NCBI RefSeq assembly: GCF_905475345.1
Contig: NC_066595.1
Span: 113,501-177,500 of the forward strand
Length of the DNA stretch: 64,000 bases
Origin: Vespula vulgaris
Taxonomy: Eukaryota > Arthropoda > Insecta > Hymenoptera > Vespidae
Direction: 5' to 3'
A program made the translations under genes and the position numbers. This document shows positions 62,915-64,000 of this stretch, in pieces. The notes below the pieces were generated by a model. It was not told the origin of the DNA. It worked only from the letters and a program-made list of their open reading frames with translations, and searched no databases. Position 1 is the first letter of the stretch. Every line of letters starts with the position of its first letter.

Positions 62915-64000
62915 GGCAGGTGCGGTCCTGGGTCTTCTCACACCGTGACTTACGATAAAGGATCTCGTAGCGAGCGAGACCCCTCGAGGAAGGGGACCCT
63001 CGCGATCGCTACGATCCGGGGACAAAGGAGGGAGAGAGAGAAAGGAGATCCAGAACGGGAATTCGAGGGCTGTCGAAGAAGAGAAGGAAAAGCGCGTCGA
63101 TCGTTTTAGTAGATTTAATGAAACGATATACAGAATACATTCGCTTTCGTAATGCATCGCAGCGCGTGCATTGCGCGTGCCTTACCATCTATATCACATG
63201 TCAATTTTTTTATTTATAAAATATAATCGTTATCATTTTTGTTCTCACGTTCGTGCCTTTTTTTAACTGCTTCTCCGTCATATCGAAAGCGTATATAGAT
63301 ACATATATCTAAAGGTGCGTGCGTGTGTGTGCGCGGGCGCCTCTACGCGTATATGCTCTTTTTGTCTCTTCGCGTCCGCGCGAGCGCGCGTACACGCGCC
63401 TCTCCTTTGCGTACACGACATACCTATATACATATATTTCTTTATACGTATATAATACGTATATAATACGCGAACGCGTATATACGTACGCGTATGGACA
63501 CGCTCAAGCGAGAAGGAATCGCGTGGCTCGGTACCGAATTAACGCGAATCAGGCCGCGAAACGTCTTTGCGAATGTGCACGCGCGTGGTTAATCTTTCGT
63601 ATAATATGTTACAACGATGCGTGTTACGTATGGTACTTTTTTTCTCTTTATTTCTTTTCTTTCTTTTCGTATATAAAGCCGAATCTACGTTCGTTTCGAA
63701 CGAAAGGACGAACGAAAGGACGATCGTGCCTCTCTCTCTCTCTCGTCCTACGTAGGATTCTTTCCTTCTTTTTTTCTTAGTTGCTCGCACCAGTTGGGGC
63801 TAGTTCGTCCGTTCGTTGCCAAAAGACGATCGCTCGATCTCGCGCGACTTCGTCGAGCGTCGTCTCGAATCACTTACGTTTAACGTCGTGGATCCTCGTG
63901 ATCGATGGCTTTGCCAAAAGATTACGTGGGCGCGTGTTACAATACAAATTTATACTTTCGGTATAACGTCTAGAACTTGCGATGCGGTGCTCTCTTTATT
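61901..64000. other. Non-coding DNA upstream of importin-beta
   Basis: No recognised gene. A plus-strand frame of 254 codons at 62345-63109 has a good ATG context (CGCCATGG) but is arginine/glutamate-rich, runs through a GA repeat and shows no domain. From 63180 the sequence turns AT-rich and then into alternating purine-pyrimidine DNA (63300-63500). Confidence 0.55.
62887..62913. repeat. (GA)n microsatellite
   Basis: Thirteen uninterrupted GA units inside the rejected frame 62345-63109. Confidence 0.9.

Noticed and set aside
62345..63109. Plus-strand open frame of 254 codons with CGCCATGG start context
   Set aside because: Arg/Glu-rich, crosses a GA repeat, no domain; the opposite strand is also open. 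It could be re-examined with RNA-seq.
1..64000. tRNA, rRNA and small RNA genes
   Set aside because: No sequence with a convincing tRNA B-box and cloverleaf or a known RNA gene was noticed by eye; a covariance-model search could still find one.
1..64000. Transposable elements
   Set aside because: No transposase, reverse transcriptase or integrase motifs and no clear terminal repeats were seen. Short decayed copies cannot be excluded without a repeat library.

Overview
The window is animal nuclear DNA, most probably from an insect. Genes are split by many short introns (about 70-160 bases, GT-AG), the proteins are metazoan families, and the intergenic DNA is full of simple repeats. The very frequent CpG (endless cga/tcg words) with short introns fits Hymenoptera (bee, ant or wasp) best. 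That assignment is inference from composition and gene content; no species call is possible. Nothing bacterial, viral or CRISPR-like was seen.

Layout. Positions 1-36,200 form a gene-poor stretch: CpG-rich non-coding DNA with (GA)n/(CT)n tracts, homopolymer runs and one compound minisatellite, and no protein family I can recognise. Between 36.2 and 61.6 kb lie four genes whose exons can be joined base by base into uninterrupted reading frames. (1) On the minus strand at 36.3-38.8 kb is a 9-exon, 594-residue adenylate-forming acyl-CoA synthetase of the 4-coumarate-CoA ligase type with a mitochondrial-looking N-terminus. (2) On the plus strand at about 41.6-45.3 kb is a membrane protein of about 548 residues that I do not recognise, with one C2H2 zinc finger, a long acidic run and one clear transmembrane helix. 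(3) On the minus strand at 45.7-49.2 kb is an 11-exon, 648-residue SLC22-type major-facilitator transporter. (4) On the minus strand at 57.7-61.6 kb is the complete 6-exon, 890-residue importin subunit beta-1.

Genes 2 and 3 converge tail to tail with only 433 bases between their stop codons. Between the transporter and importin-beta lies about 8 kb of pyrimidine-rich (plus strand), AT-richer DNA that differs from the rest of the window and could be long untranslated sequence or a non-coding transcript. The last 2.4 kb, upstream of importin-beta, hold its probable promoter and alternating purine-pyrimidine DNA.

The four genes do not form a pathway: nuclear import, solute transport and fatty-acid activation sit together by chromosomal neighbourhood only. 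The items most worth following up are the unrecognised zinc-finger/membrane protein, an importin-beta stop codon that overlaps a perfect splice donor, an isolated exon-like segment at 19.8 kb, and two in-frame stop-free introns.
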